NCBI GenBank assembly: GCA_014378525.1
Contig: JACMNL010000115.1
Location: 1 to 56,681 of the forward strand
From: Bacteriovorax sp.
GTDB taxonomy: Bacteria; Bdellovibrionota; Bacteriovoracia; Bacteriovoracales; Bacteriovoracaceae
Length of the DNA stretch: 56,681 nucleotides
Direction: 5' to 3'
Below the pieces are notes generated by a model, which made no database searches, was not told the DNA's origin, and worked only from the letters and a program-made list of their open reading frames with translations. Positions 1 through 8,740 of this stretch are shown one piece after another (positions within the stretch are counted from its first letter, which is position 1; each line of letters opens with the position of its first letter). The translations under genes and the position numbers were made by a program.

Positions 1-190
1 GAAAATTGATATCGCAAAGATCAATCTAGAAACAAGTTTCGTTGACGATCTAAACCTAGACTCTCTAGACATCGTTGAACTAATGATGAAAATGGAAGAT
101 GAATTTGGTGTAGAAATTCCTGAGGAAGATGCTGAAGGCCTTAAGACGGTTAAAGACATCGTTACTTACTTAGAAAAGAAACAAGCATAA
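1..190 (+). CDS. acpP: Acyl carrier protein, 3' part
   Basis: The window opens inside this gene; 63 codons remain, read from base 2 to the TAA at 188-190. The carrier protein holds growing fatty acyl chains on a 4'-phosphopantetheine arm in the cytoplasm. The attachment motif DSLDIVEL is present, with its serine at the 20th visible codon, followed by the acidic helix ([15 protein letters not shown]) that docks partner enzymes and a normal C-terminal end ([11 protein letters not shown]). fabF, whose product elongates the bound chain, follows in the same direction. A hairpin terminator separates the two genes, so acpP probably makes an abundant short transcript of its own. The identification is safe despite the missing start. 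Confidence 0.95.
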   Translation, partial: KIDIAKINLETSFVDDLNLDSLDIVELMMKMEDEFGVEIPEEDAEGLKTVKDIVTYLEKKQA

Positions 191-202
191 GAATCCAATC
201 AT

Positions 203-232
203 AAGGCCTCGAAAGAGGCCTTTGTAGTTTTT
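203..232 (+). terminator. Terminator between acpP and fabF
   Basis: An 8-bp perfect stem, AAGGCCTC (203-210) and GAGGCCTT (215-222), closes a GAAA tetraloop and is followed by a T-rich run. It should end most acpP transcripts and let a minority run into fabF. Confidence 0.85.
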
Positions 233-260
233 ACGGACAAAAAAATTTCGGAGGCCACAC

Positions 261-1517
261 ATGAGCGAAGGTAAAAAACTCAACAGAGTTGCCATCACTG
301 GTATGGGAATGATCAATGGACTTGGTCATAATCTAAAAGATGTTTGGGCAAATGCACTTGAAGGAAAGTCAGGCGTTTCGCTAATTGAACAATGTGATAC
401 TGAATTACTAACGACAAAATTCGCAGGCGAAGTTAAAAACTTCACTCTTAATACAAATATATTAGATGAAAAAGAAGCTGGTAAATACGACCGCTTCATT
501 CATTTTGCCATGCACTCGACTGACGAAGCTCTTCGTGATGCAAATCTTTTAGAAAACCCTCCGTACGAAATGCACAGAATGGGATGTATTCTTGGTGTTG
601 GTATCGGTGGATTTCCGGAAATCGAAAGAACTGCAAAGACAATGTTTGAAAAAGGTCCACGTAGAGTATCTCCTTTTTTCATTCCAGCTATTATTCCAAA
701 CATGCCATCTGGTTTAGTTACAATTCGCTACAACCTTGGTGGATTAAATTACGGAATCGCTTCTGCGTGTGCTTCAGCTGCACACGCACTGACTGCTGCC
801 TGTTACGAAATTATGTTCGGCAGACAGGACATGATGGTTTCCGGTGGTGCTGAATCTGTTATCTGCTCACTTACGATTGCAGGTTTCGGAAACATGAAAG
901 CACTATCAAAAAGAAATGATGATCCGGCGACAGCATCTCGCCCTTACGATAAAGACCGCGATGGTTTCGTTCTAGGTGAAGGTGCGGGAATTTTAATTTT
1001 AGAAAATTACGATAAGGCAGTTGCACGTGGTGCAAAGATTTATGCTGAGATCGTTGGTCACGGGGCGACTTCAGATGCCTACCACATAACTGCTCCACAT
1101 CCAGAAGGAGATGGCGCTTCACGATCTATGAGAATGGCGATCGATGATGCCGGTGTAAATCTTTCTGAAGTTGGATATGTAAACTCTCATGGTACATCAA
1201 CTCCACTTGGAGATATCGGTGAATTAAGAGCGATCAAAAAAACTTTTGGTGATCACGCTTACAAATTAAATGTGTCTTCTACAAAATCTATGACAGGACA
1301 TTTACTCGGGGCCGCTGGCGGGATTGAAACAATTTTCTGTGCGATGGCACTTCATACAGGAATGATTCCTCCGACGATCAACGTGAAGAATCTTGATCCG
1401 GAATGTGACCTTGATATCACTGCGAATAAAGCGGTGAAGAAAGATATTAAGTACGCTCTTAACAATTCATTTGGTTTTGGTGGAACGAATTCATCACTCC
1501 TACTTAAGAAGGTATAA
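261..1517 (+). CDS. fabF: 3-oxoacyl-[acyl-carrier-protein] synthase II
   Basis: This cytoplasmic condensing enzyme joins malonyl-ACP to an acyl-ACP, the chain-extension step of fatty acid synthesis. The Cys-His-His triad of the KAS II family is visible: Cys170 in SACASAAHA, His310 in [10 protein letters not shown] and His347 in [10 protein letters not shown], with the C-terminal FGFGGTN glycine loop. At 418 residues it is the usual length. The start is fixed by the ribosome-binding site CGGAGG seven bases upstream. It lies behind acpP and its terminator, and glyA begins two bases after its stop, so fabF heads the fabF-glyA-nrdR-nusB run. Nothing is unusual about it. Confidence 0.97.
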   Translation: MSEGKKLNRVAITGMGMINGLGHNLKDVWANALEGKSGVSLIEQCDTELLTTKFAGEVKNFTLNTNILDEKEAGKYDRFIHFAMHSTDEALRDANLLENPPYEMHRMGCILGVGIGGFPEIERTAKTMFEKGPRRVSPFFIPAIIPNMPSGLVTIRYNLGGLNYGIASACASAAHALTAACYEIMFGRQDMMVSGGAESVICSLTIAGFGNMKALSKRNDDPATASRPYDKDRDGFVLGEGAGILILENYDKAVARGAKIYAEIVGHGATSDAYHITAPHPEGDGASRSMRMAIDDAGVNLSEVGYVNSHGTSTPLGDIGELRAIKKTFGDHAYKLNVSSTKSMTGHLLGAAGGIETIFCAMALHTGMIPPTINVKNLDPECDLDITANKAVKKDIKYALNNSFGFGGTNSSLLLKKV

Positions 1518-1519
1518 AC

Positions 1520-2776
1520 ATGTTTAACAAAAATGCATCTTCTGTAAAAACTATGGACCCGGAAATTTTTGAGATCATTCAAAGAGAACGCGCTCGTCAG
1601 GAAGATGGATTAGAGTTAATCGCATCTGAAAATTACACGTCTCAAGCTGTCATGGAAGCACAAGGCTCAATCCTGACAAATAAATATGCTGAAGGTTTAC
1701 CGAACAAACGTTACTACGGTGGATGCGAATTCGTTGACCAGGCAGAAATTCTTGCAATCGATCGCGTGAATAAAATCTTCGGATCAAAATTTGCCAACGT
1801 TCAACCTCACTCTGGTTCGCAAGCTAACATGGGTGCTTACTTCGCTATGCTTGAGCATGGGGATAAAGTTCTTGGGATGAATTTAGCTGAAGGTGGACAC
1901 TTAACTCACGGGTCACCTGTTAACTTCTCTGGAAAATTATTTAAATTTTCTGCTTACGGATTACATCCTGAGACAGAAAGAATCGATATGAACATCGTTC
2001 GTGAGACAGCAAAAAAAGAAATGCCGAAACTAATCGTTGCGGGAGCTTCTGCTTACTCGCGCGAAATTGATTTCAAAGCTTTCAAAGAAGTGGCGGATGA
2101 AGTTGGTGCGAAGTTAATGGTTGATATGGCCCACATTGCGGGTCTTGTTGCTGCTGGTCTTCACATGTCTCCTGTTCCTCATGCTGATGTTGTGACTTCA
2201 ACTACACACAAGACTCTTCGTGGTCCTCGTGGTGGATTGATTCTTACGAACAATGAAGAACTATTTAAGAAATTAAATTCAAATATTTTTCCGGGTATTC
2301 AAGGTGGACCACTTGAGCATGTGATTGCTGCTAAAGCAGTTGCATTCAAGGAAGCTCTTGAGCCGGATTATAAAGTTTATCAAGCGCAGGTTGTAGCGAA
2401 TGCGAAAGCACTTGCAACGGCGTTGATGGCAAAAGGAATTCAACTTGTATCTGGTGGAACTGATAACCATCTTGTACTTGTAAAAACTGACTCTGTTGGA
2501 TTGTCTGGTAAAGAAGCTGAGCACGCACTAGAGATGGCCGGCATCACTTGTAATAAGAACATGGTTCCGAATGACAAGAGATCACCGTTCGTGACTTCTG
2601 GTGTACGTTTAGGAACTCCTGCTATCACAACTCGTGGCTTAACTGAAAAGCACATGGAGACTTTAGCTTCCTGGATCAACGACGCTCTAAGAAACTCAAC
2701 TGACGAAGCCAATCTTCGCAAAATTAAAACTCAGGTCCTTGACCTGTGTAAAACGTTTCCGGTTTATAAGGCGTAA
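1520..2776 (+). CDS. glyA: Serine hydroxymethyltransferase
   Basis: This PLP enzyme interconverts serine and glycine and loads tetrahydrofolate with a one-carbon unit for purine and thymidylate synthesis. The PLP-binding lysine is Lys231 in [13 protein letters not shown]. The family blocks [10 protein letters not shown] (N-terminal) and [12 protein letters not shown] are intact, and 418 residues matches the family. It starts two bases after the fabF stop and nrdR follows seven bases after it, so it is mid-operon. A short N-terminal extension precedes the usual first conserved residues and may be natural. Confidence 0.97.
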   Translation: MFNKNASSVKTMDPEIFEIIQRERARQEDGLELIASENYTSQAVMEAQGSILTNKYAEGLPNKRYYGGCEFVDQAEILAIDRVNKIFGSKFANVQPHSGSQANMGAYFAMLEHGDKVLGMNLAEGGHLTHGSPVNFSGKLFKFSAYGLHPETERIDMNIVRETAKKEMPKLIVAGASAYSREIDFKAFKEVADEVGAKLMVDMAHIAGLVAAGLHMSPVPHADVVTSTTHKTLRGPRGGLILTNNEELFKKLNSNIFPGIQGGPLEHVIAAKAVAFKEALEPDYKVYQAQVVANAKALATALMAKGIQLVSGGTDNHLVLVKTDSVGLSGKEAEHALEMAGITCNKNMVPNDKRSPFVTSGVRLGTPAITTRGLTEKHMETLASWINDALRNSTDEANLRKIKTQVLDLCKTFPVYKA

Positions 2777-2783
2777 TTAGAAT

Positions 2784-3278
2784 ATGCATTGTCCTAGCTG
2801 TAATGCCGCTGATACAAGAGTAATTGATTCGAGAATGCTTCTCGAAGAAAACTCTGTGCGCCGTCGCCGTAAGTGCGATGTGTGTGAAGCTCGCTTTACA
2901 ACGTACGAGAACATTCAGATTCAAATGCCCTTGATCGTGAAAAAAGACGGGCGTCGTGAAAACTACAACCGTGAAAAAATTATGAAAGGTCTAAATAAGG
3001 CCTGTCAAAAAAGAAATGTTTCAACGGACCAGTTGAACCTTCTTTTAAATAACGTAGAGAGATCTCTTCTTGAAATTTCCAAAACAGAAGTTCAGGCACG
3101 CGACCTGGGTGAAACGATCATGGACCTCCTGAAGGAACTGGATCGTGTTGCTTACGTTCGTTACGCTTCTTTTTATTGGGACTTCAAAGACATTGAAGAG
3201 TTCGTCTACGGTCTTAAAAATAATCTGCACTCTGTAAAATCTATTAGTGATAAAGGTGATAAACGTGACTACCAGTAA
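2784..3278 (+). CDS. nrdR: Transcriptional repressor NrdR
   Basis: NrdR senses ATP and dATP and represses ribonucleotide reductase genes. The first 40 residues form the zinc ribbon, with Cys3, Cys6 (MHCPSC), Cys31 and Cys34 (CDVC), and residues of about 49-139 form the ATP-cone, beginning IVKKDGRRENYNREKI. At 164 residues it has the normal length. The glyA-nrdR-nusB neighbourhood is common in many bacteria. The end overlaps the beginning of nusB, suggesting coupled translation. No ribonucleotide reductase genes or NrdR boxes are seen nearby, so its targets lie elsewhere. Confidence 0.96.
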   Translation: MHCPSCNAADTRVIDSRMLLEENSVRRRRKCDVCEARFTTYENIQIQMPLIVKKDGRRENYNREKIMKGLNKACQKRNVSTDQLNLLLNNVERSLLEISKTEVQARDLGETIMDLLKELDRVAYVRYASFYWDFKDIEEFVYGLKNNLHSVKSISDKGDKRDYQ

Positions 3279-3747
3279 CCCGACAAAACGCTCTCTAGGC
3301 CGTGAATACGCCTTTAAATTTCTTTATAAGCACCTTCTTTCTGAATTCAACGAAGAAAAAGAAGAAATCCAGTCTGACCCGAAAGCACTTGAAGCTGCTT
3401 TTAATATGTTCGATCTGTCTTACAATGAAGAAGACGTTGAGCATCCGGATAACCAGATCGATATGAACACGAAAGTTTTCGCTCGTTCGTTAATTTTGGG
3501 TTCATTAAAAAATGAAACTGAAAATTCAAAGCTGGTTGAAAAATATTTAACGAATCACAATCTTCAAAAAGTTGATCGTATGAACCTTGCAGTTTTACTT
3601 CTTGGGGCCTACGAGCTTTTAAACACGACTGACACACCTTCTGGTGTCGTCATTAACGAATACGTTAACGTGGCCAAAAAATACTGTCCTAATGACTCTC
3701 ACGGGTTCATTAACAGTGTTCTGGATAAGATCTCGAAGAATGTATAA
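3265..3747 (+). CDS. nusB: Transcription antitermination factor NusB
   Basis: NusB with S10 binds BoxA RNA and prevents early termination of rRNA transcription. The N-terminal RSLGREYAFKFLYKHL and the C-terminal GVVINEYVNVAKKY...HGFINSVLDKI are hallmark regions. Three in-frame GTG codons occur at 3247, 3256 and 3265. I chose 3265 because AAAGGTG lies six bases upstream of it and because it gives the usual length (160 residues). The start sits inside the last codons of nrdR, a 14-base overlap. Confidence 0.93.
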   Translation: MTTSNPTKRSLGREYAFKFLYKHLLSEFNEEKEEIQSDPKALEAAFNMFDLSYNEEDVEHPDNQIDMNTKVFARSLILGSLKNETENSKLVEKYLTNHNLQKVDRMNLAVLLLGAYELLNTTDTPSGVVINEYVNVAKKYCPNDSHGFINSVLDKISKNV

Positions 3748-4159
3748 AAGTCAAAGGCCCACACTTTCAATCCTCGATCAGTTCACTCCTGAAGTGCTGG
3801 GGATTTTCTGGTTGACCCGCGATGACTTGAACCGCGAGCTTCAGGGCTTTGAAGATTTCAATTATCTTTTTGACGGATTGATCTCGCAGTACCTTTACGG
3901 TCAGGAAAACAACAACGAAAAACACGCCCATATTTTCTTTACGGAAAATTACAAATCGAAAATATTCTTAGCGCATTTAAAAACGAAAGAGCATTCGAAG
4001 TCTCAGGTGGCCGGTGATATTGATGAGCAGCTTGCTTTGATAAAGCCTGGTTCAAGTGAGAAGAAAATTATTTTAGTTTTTGATAAAACGGATGACCGTT
4101 GGTTCCTTGAACTCAATAAGCGTTATCCGCAGTTCGAGTTCAAGGAACTAGAAGCTTAA
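3740..4159 (+). CDS. Conserved small protein of unknown function
   Basis: A 139-residue soluble protein that I do not recognise. The ATG at 3740 overlaps the nusB stop (ATGTATAA), which implies coupled translation and makes this the last gene of the fabF operon; a longer frame extends upstream into nusB but has no independent support. The protein has no signal peptide or membrane segment. It is rich in aromatic and charged residues (for example DDRWFLELNKRYPQFEF near the C-terminus). It ends 17 bases from the end of a convergent methyltransferase gene. A role linked to transcription or translation is only a guess from position. Confidence 0.7.
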   Translation: MYKSQRPTLSILDQFTPEVLGIFWLTRDDLNRELQGFEDFNYLFDGLISQYLYGQENNNEKHAHIFFTENYKSKIFLAHLKTKEHSKSQVAGDIDEQLALIKPGSSEKKIILVFDKTDDRWFLELNKRYPQFEFKELEA

Positions 4160-4176
4160 ATCATTTAATATAAGAC

Positions 4177-5034
4177 TTACGGCTGTGCCATAATATAAGT
4201 AACCCACGATTCACAGTTGTCAGCTTTCAGTGATTTTTTGAATACACCGTTACCTGTTCCATCTTTATCTACGCCTTCCCAGTAAATATGACATTTAGAG
4301 AAACCCGCATCTTCAAGGATGTCCAGAAGTTCGCGAGCGTCCCACATACGCCAGTCATAAGTGAAAACCTTATCGTGTTTTACTCCGTCAGCAGTTTTGA
4401 AATGGATGTAATAAAGACATTCTGATGTCAGTGGATTGTATTTGCTGCAGTCCCAGTAGTAAGTGTGTTTTTTATGAACCACTGATTCAACCAGTTCTTG
4501 TCTTGTTTCAGTTCCACCGAATAAATCGATGAAGAAAGCGCCGTCTTTTTTAAGACCTTTTCTTGCTTCAGTAAAATATTTTAGAAGATCGTTTCTTTTC
4601 TTGAATAAGTAATAAGAGAAGTTGAAAGCAACAATGACGTCTGATTTAAAATCGTATGGCGACATAACGTTTCCGTTGATGTACTTCATGCGCTTTTGTT
4701 CCTCTTCAGAAAGTTCACTGAAGTGATTAACAACTCCGTAAGCAAGAGGTTCCATATCTAAATCGATTCCGAAAGCTTTGTGTTCTTTTGATTGTTGTAC
4801 CCACTCGCATGCCATCATTCCTGTTCCGCAGAAGTCTTCGCGAAGAACTAAGGGAGCTTTCCCGTAGATCGATTTGAATTCTTTGTTGATGAACTGGATG
4901 TCCGCTTCAGGATTTTGCACTGAAGATAAATACAGCTGGTACTTTTGATCGCGCGACAGTTTTGCTTTTTTTAAAGGTGGAGCTTTTTTCGTTGTCTTAG
5001 TGTCCACTCGCGTGTTGGTTTTTTTGATCGCCAT
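4177..5034 (-). CDS. Class I SAM-dependent methyltransferase
   Basis: A 285-residue cytoplasmic methyltransferase of unknown substrate. The first 30 residues are a lysine-rich basic tail (AIKKTNTRVDTKTTKK). The SAM-binding fold then starts with motif I at about 66-72 (EDFCGTG) and the acidic ribose-binding residue Asp91 (GIDLD), followed by VIVAFNFSYYLF and FFIDLFGG strands. The start has AAGGA nine bases upstream. It is the third gene of the greB-DUF6165-methyltransferase operon, 11 bases after the previous stop. The basic tail hints at a nucleic acid or ribosomal substrate, but this is inference. Confidence 0.85.
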   Translation of the reverse strand: MAIKKTNTRVDTKTTKKAPPLKKAKLSRDQKYQLYLSSVQNPEADIQFINKEFKSIYGKAPLVLREDFCGTGMMACEWVQQSKEHKAFGIDLDMEPLAYGVVNHFSELSEEEQKRMKYINGNVMSPYDFKSDVIVAFNFSYYLFKKRNDLLKYFTEARKGLKKDGAFFIDLFGGTETRQELVESVVHKKHTYYWDCSKYNPLTSECLYYIHFKTADGVKHDKVFTYDWRMWDARELLDILEDAGFSKCHIYWEGVDKDGTGNGVFKKSLKADNCESWVTYIMAQP

Positions 5035-5045
5035 GATAATCGTCC

Positions 5046-5426
5046 TTAATAGTCTTGATATGATTTGACCTCAACGAGGCCTGATTTATAAGTTGTGTTG
5101 ATGGTATTTTTTCTTTTGAAACGTTCGTCGTTTGTGATGTAGACCGCGCGGGCCAGGCGAACAAATTCTTCGCCGAAGTTTTTTTCGCGCTCAAGATCCC
5201 GGATGTCGTCTTCGATTTTCCATAGTTTCATATTCACGTCGATCATCTGGTCTAAATGATATTGAATATTTTCGAGTTTTAATGAATTAAGGGTGTCGGC
5301 TAAACTGATTTCTTCTTTTTTTACGTGGGCCAGTTTTTCAGTATCAGTAATCTTCTGCGATTTAATTTTGAGAATTGAAAGTTTATCAACTAATTCCCCT
5401 AAAGATATTTCGCAATTTATATTCAT
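5046..5426 (-). CDS. DUF6165 family protein
   Basis: A 126-residue, highly charged and mostly helical protein. Its blocks EISLGELVDKLSILKIK, LWKIEDDIRDLEREK and FVRLARAVYITND match what I recall of the DUF6165 family, whose function is unknown. It starts three bases after the greB stop and is followed by the methyltransferase gene after 11 bases, so the three are surely co-transcribed. There is no signal peptide or membrane segment. In other bacteria I associate the family with sugar or cell-surface loci, a context not present here. Confidence 0.75.
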   Translation of the reverse strand: MNINCEISLGELVDKLSILKIKSQKITDTEKLAHVKKEEISLADTLNSLKLENIQYHLDQMIDVNMKLWKIEDDIRDLEREKNFGEEFVRLARAVYITNDERFKRKNTINTTYKSGLVEVKSYQDY

Positions 5427-5429
5427 AAC

Positions 5430-5918
5430 CTAAATGATCTCGATATAGACTATTTTCATAATCTCGTATGTTTTTGTTCCGACTGGTATTTTAACAGAGA
5501 TTGTATCACCAACCACTTTAGATATTAAAGAACTTCCTAGTGGTGAGCGCCAACTTATGCGGTTTTTTTGTGTCTCAATTTCGTCGACTCCCACAATGGA
5601 AATTGTTTTCTCAACGCCATCGTCTTCATCACAGACTGTGACAGTTGCGCCAAAGAGCACTTTGTCGGACTTAGTAGTCGCAGGATCGACGACAATAGCG
5701 AGGTCAATTCGTTTGCTCAGGAATCTTGTACGTTTGTCGATCTCTCTTAGTCGCTTCTTGCCATAAATGTAGTCTGCGTTCTCAGATCTATCACCGTTTG
5801 AGGCGGCCCAGGCGACCGTTTTGGTTACTTCGGGACGCTCTACTCTCACCAGTTGATGGAGTTCACTTTGCAGTCGTGAATAGCCCTGTGGTGTAATGTA
5901 GTTTTTTTCCTTGTCCAT
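5430..5918 (-). CDS. greB: Transcript cleavage factor GreB
   Basis: GreB rescues backtracked RNA polymerase by stimulating cleavage of the 3' end of the nascent RNA. The N-terminal coiled coil carries the GreB signature ERPEVTKTVAWAASNGDRSENADYIY (given here by its key segments ERPEVT, WAASNGDRSENADY and KKRLREIDKR), with the acidic tip Asp and Glu residues in GDRSENAD. The C-terminal globular domain ends in SVKIPVGTKTYEI. I place the start at the ATG at 5918 (MDKEKNYITPQGY), which fits the family N-terminus; eight more codons lie upstream at 5942, and neither start has a strong ribosome-binding site. Length is 162 residues. Confidence 0.92.
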   Translation of the reverse strand: MDKEKNYITPQGYSRLQSELHQLVRVERPEVTKTVAWAASNGDRSENADYIYGKKRLREIDKRTRFLSKRIDLAIVVDPATTKSDKVLFGATVTVCDEDDGVEKTISIVGVDEIETQKNRISWRSPLGSSLISKVVGDTISVKIPVGTKTYEIMKIVYIEII

Positions 5919-5981
5919 GGGGTATAAGCTTACTCTATTCATTAAATTATGCTAATTATTTAGTGAGGATCAGGAGTATTT

Positions 5982-6539
5982 ATGACAGCAAGAAAAGTAA
6001 TTCGCATGGGCCATCCGACCTTGAGATTAGTGGCCGAACTCGTTGACGTAAGTGAGTTAAAAACTCCGGAGTTTATAGAACTCCTGGTCGATATGTATGA
6101 CACGATGAAAGTTGAAGGTGGCATCGGAATCGCTGCACCTCAAATCAATGTTTCAAAACAAGTCACGTTAATCGAACTTCCCGATGACAGCGACCGTTAC
6201 GGCGAGCTGGATGGAACTCCGCTGATGGTGATCATCAATCCAAAAATTACTTACCTCACTGAAGACAAGCAGGGATTCTGGGAAGGATGTTTATCTGTTC
6301 CGGGCCTTCGCGGTTTTGTTGAAAGACCAAATCATATTCAGGTTGATTATATCAATGAGCACGGTGAACCTAAGCAAATTATTGCTGATGAGTTTTTAGC
6401 GACTGTGTTTCAACATGAGCTGGATCATTTATTCGGGAAACTTTACATCGATCGTATTACTGATACGACGAAAATCACTTACACAGAAGAATTTTCTGAA
6501 TTCATCAAAGCAAAACCTAAAGATACGTTAGACGAATAA
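5982..6539 (+). CDS. def: Peptide deformylase
   Basis: This metalloenzyme removes the formyl group from the first methionine of new proteins. All three family motifs are present: GIGIAAPQ at about 47-54, EGCLS with the metal ligand Cys103, and QHELDH with ligands His145 and His149 and catalytic Glu146. It is 185 residues, slightly long for the family because of the insert ELPDDSDRYGELDG at about 65-78. CAGGAG precedes the start. The next gene begins at its stop (TAATG). It is divergent from greB with a short spacer of 63 bases. Confidence 0.96.
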   Translation: MTARKVIRMGHPTLRLVAELVDVSELKTPEFIELLVDMYDTMKVEGGIGIAAPQINVSKQVTLIELPDDSDRYGELDGTPLMVIINPKITYLTEDKQGFWEGCLSVPGLRGFVERPNHIQVDYINEHGEPKQIIADEFLATVFQHELDHLFGKLYIDRITDTTKITYTEEFSEFIKAKPKDTLDE

Positions 6540-6970
6540 TGAAAAAGAATTACTTCCTTTTTGTTGCAGTCATCGGTCTCATCGGAGTCGTACTTGTCGC
6601 CTACGCCATATTCGGATTTTCATTCGTAAATATGCTTTCAATCACAGTCAATCAGTATGAAAAATATAATGGACTAGCACCAATACTTGCGGGAATGCTG
6701 ATTCCTGCGGCCGCCGGATTTTACTGCGATAAAAAATATATAAATGTTCATTGGTTCCCGAGAATTTTCATCATTCCGGTTTTTATTTATCTGTCTGGTG
6801 TTGTTGTTGGAGTGGGTACGAATTTTTTAGTGAATGGACTCAATAGCTCAGACCCGATGGCCTATGTGAAATCTCCCGCACTAGTACTGACAATGTATGG
6901 TGTACCATGTGCAATGCTAGTGGGGATCATCTGTTACTTAATCGTGCAACCTGTATCAGTTTTACCCTGA
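6539..6970 (+). CDS. Small inner-membrane protein, unknown
   Basis: A 143-residue hydrophobic protein with about four membrane segments at residues 5-28, 45-63, 73-97 and 113-138. I do not recognise a family. Its ATG overlaps the def stop (TAATG), so it is translated with def. Its 3' end runs 37 bases into the 3' end of the convergent secreted-protein gene. A wide periplasmic or cytoplasmic loop lies at about 97-112. Nothing points to a substrate or partner. Confidence 0.75.
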   Translation: MKKNYFLFVAVIGLIGVVLVAYAIFGFSFVNMLSITVNQYEKYNGLAPILAGMLIPAAAGFYCDKKYINVHWFPRIFIIPVFIYLSGVVVGVGTNFLVNGLNSSDPMAYVKSPALVLTMYGVPCAMLVGIICYLIVQPVSVLP

Positions 6971-7212
6971 AGGCTGAACCCTTTTCCTGATTCTGTAGAA
7001 GCTTTTTTCTTTTCTTCAAGTTTCTTTAAAACATCTTCTTTAGTATCGCATGGAGCTTCCGCCGCTTTTTTTGCCGCTTCTTCTTTTTTCATTCTTTTAT
7101 GGTTTTTAGTAATTTGTGCGCTCTCAGGAACTACCGCTTGAACTGCTTTTGTTGATTGAGCGAATGTATTTAGAGAAAGAATCGTTAGAGATAAAATTAA
7201 AATTGATTTCAT
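6934..7212 (-). CDS. Small secreted lysine-rich protein, unknown
   Basis: A 92-residue exported protein. The first 19 residues form a classic signal peptide (MKSILILSLTILSLNTFA before QS). The mature part is very rich in Lys, Ala and Glu (KRMKKEEAAKKAAEAP) and has two cysteines, Cys53-region and Cys89-region, that could form one disulfide. GGAGG lies nine bases upstream of the ATG, a strong site. Function is unknown. Its last 12 codons overlap the end of the convergent membrane-protein gene. Confidence 0.72.
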   Translation of the reverse strand: MKSILILSLTILSLNTFAQSTKAVQAVVPESAQITKNHKRMKKEEAAKKAAEAPCDTKEDVLKKLEEKKKASTESGKGFSLQGKTDTGCTIK

Positions 7213-7276
7213 GATCGGCCCCTCCGTAAAGCGAACTCTAATACGTAGTTCACATTTTTATTTTTTCAAAAGCAGT

Positions 7277-7296
7277 AAAAAAGCTGCGCTTTTTTT
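7277..7296 (-). terminator. Terminator after the SDR gene
   Basis: AAAAAAGC (7277-7284) and GCTTTTTT (7288-7295) form a stem around a three-base loop, five bases past the stop of the SDR gene. The A and T runs on both sides would let it work in either direction. Confidence 0.55.
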
Positions 7297-7300
7297 CGCT

Positions 7301-8047
7301 TTACTCCTCACTATAATTAAACATTTTAAGGTTCATAATCAGACGATAAAGGCTACGAGGCATCTTATCGAGAATCGTTACAACGATTTTCATTCTAAAT
7401 GGAAACACATAAAGAACTTTTTTCTTTTCAATTGCACGCTTAATTAACTTCGCCGCTTTATCTGCACTCATCAAGAAAGGCATCTTATGATTATTTTTTT
7501 GCGTTAACGGAGTATCAACAAATCCAGGAGCAACCGCAGTCACATGAATCCCCTGTCTCTTTAAATCCAGCGAGTATGATTCACAAAGTTTCAACACTGC
7601 CGCTTTAGAAGCACTATAAGCACCGGCACCAGGAAGTCCCATGAATCCTGCAACAGAAGCTGTCGCCACAAGGTGACCTTTTTTTCTTGGAAGCATAATT
7701 TCGAGGGCAATATCAAAAGTATTCAACACACCTTTAACATTGATATCGATAATTTCATTAGCGACAGAAAACTGCGGAGTTTTTGATTTTGCGCCGACTG
7801 ATCGTCCTGCGTTTGCAAACACTATATCGAGATCTGTGGGAGCAAAATCGTGGATTGCTTTATATAGATCTTCCCTTTTTGTTACATCGACTTCAAAACA
7901 TTCGAGCTGCTTGTATTTGTTCTTAATTTCAGACGGAAATTTGCTCATATTACGAGCACAAATTCCCACGCGGTGACCTTCTTCAAGATAGAGTTTAGCG
8001 ACGGCCAAACCAATTCCAGTTGTTCCACCAGTTATAAAAATATTCAC
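7301..8047 (-). CDS. Short-chain dehydrogenase/reductase
   Basis: A 248-residue NAD(P)-dependent oxidoreductase. The Rossmann motif TGGTTGIG is at 6-13, the FANAG motif at about 77-81, Asn103, Ser131, Tyr144 and Lys148 (AYSASK) form the catalytic tetrad, and APGFVDTPL follows. Arg32 near ICARN favours NADPH. A hydrophobic, basic C-terminal tail (VLYVFPFRMKIVVTILDKMPRSLYR) could associate with the membrane, which fits SDRs that act on lipids. The start is GTG, with GGGAG five bases upstream. It stands alone on its strand; the substrate is not identifiable. Confidence 0.9.
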   Translation of the reverse strand: MNIFITGGTTGIGLAVAKLYLEEGHRVGICARNMSKFPSEIKNKYKQLECFEVDVTKREDLYKAIHDFAPTDLDIVFANAGRSVGAKSKTPQFSVANEIIDINVKGVLNTFDIALEIMLPRKKGHLVATASVAGFMGLPGAGAYSASKAAVLKLCESYSLDLKRQGIHVTAVAPGFVDTPLTQKNNHKMPFLMSADKAAKLIKRAIEKKKVLYVFPFRMKIVVTILDKMPRSLYRLIMNLKMFNYSEE

Positions 8048-8167
8048 GAGACTCCCAGAGCACTTAAGCTGTTATTTTTGTACTAATAGTCTAGGAGCAA
8101 TCTCACAGCGGCACAATCTTTAAGCATCGCAAAAAATCATTTTTTAATGATGAATCGCAATTTTATC

Positions 8168-8196
8168 TTGACGGAAAACCTCTAGATCCTTATATT
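8168..8196 (+). promoter_or_regulatory. Sigma-70 promoter of the tRNA-Asp gene
   Basis: TTGACG (8168-8173) and TATATT (8191-8196) are separated by exactly 17 bases, close to the consensus. Transcription would start near 8203, about 14 bases before the tRNA. An ATCATT-TTTT-AATGAT inverted repeat sits just upstream at 8136-8151. Confidence 0.8.
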
Positions 8197-8216
8197 TTAG
8201 CTTCTTTAAGATAGTT

Positions 8217-8293
8217 GGGGGCGTAGTTAAGTTGGTTATAACGTCTGCCTGTCACGCAGAAGGCCGAGGGTTCGAGTCCCTTCGCTCCCGCCA
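8217..8293 (+). tRNA. tRNA-Asp (anticodon GTC)
   Basis: A complete cloverleaf. The acceptor stem pairs GGGGGCG with CGCTCCC (one G-T pair), the anticodon stem TCTGC/GCAGA encloses the loop CTGTCAC with anticodon GTC, and the T arm contains GGTTCGAGTCC. The CCA end is encoded (8291-8293). It has its own promoter upstream and terminator downstream, so it is a single-gene unit. Confidence 0.97.
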
Positions 8294-8322
8294 TCTTGAA
8301 AGACATTAAATGAATATATAAT

Positions 8323-8350
8323 AAGCCTCGATTTACTCGAGGCTTTTTTA
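8323..8350 (+). terminator. Terminator after tRNA-Asp
   Basis: AAGCCTCGA (8323-8331) and TCGAGGCTT (8337-8345) form a 9-bp perfect stem with a five-base loop, followed by TTTTT. Confidence 0.88.
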
Positions 8351-8366
8351 TTTTAGGGATCACTCT

Positions 8367-8720
8367 ATGAAAATTATTCTTCTACTTGTTCTAGTTATTC
8401 CATCAATTGCATTAGCTGAAAAACAAATGACAAAAAAAGACATGTCAGTATTGGGGAAGATTGATGCTTCTAATTTTCAGCAACAACCGAATGAGAAAAA
8501 GCCTGATGCTGTGATTGAATCGAAAAAAGAAGTTGCGACGATGAATTGCAAAGATAAAGCTGGTGTTGTTTATAACCAGGGCCAGGTTGGTTATGATAAT
8601 TGCCTGAACGATTTAAAAAACAGAAGTGACTTCAGCAAAAAAAATTCCGGCGTTAATGTTAACAACAGCAATAATAAAGACGGATCGGGTGCAGGAATCA
8701 ATTTTAAAATTGGTGATTGA
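8367..8720 (+). CDS. Small secreted protein, unknown
   Basis: A 117-residue exported protein. A signal peptide spans residues 1-18 (MKIILLLVLVIPSIALA). The mature chain is polar, with two cysteines in MNCKDKAGVVYNQGQVGYDNC that probably form a disulfide, and an asparagine- and glycine-rich tail (NVNNSNNKDGSGAG) that looks unfolded. TAGGGA precedes the start. No family is recognised. It lies between the tRNA terminator and a convergent chemoreceptor gene and is probably monocistronic. Confidence 0.72.
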   Translation: MKIILLLVLVIPSIALAEKQMTKKDMSVLGKIDASNFQQQPNEKKPDAVIESKKEVATMNCKDKAGVVYNQGQVGYDNCLNDLKNRSDFSKKNSGVNVNNSNNKDGSGAGINFKIGD

Positions 8721-8740
8721 TTCCCGCACGACAACTCCTG

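Noticed and set aside
8217-8293. tRNA-Asp as integration site of a mobile element
   Set aside because: No integrase, no repeat of the tRNA 3' end downstream, and an intact terminator directly follows.
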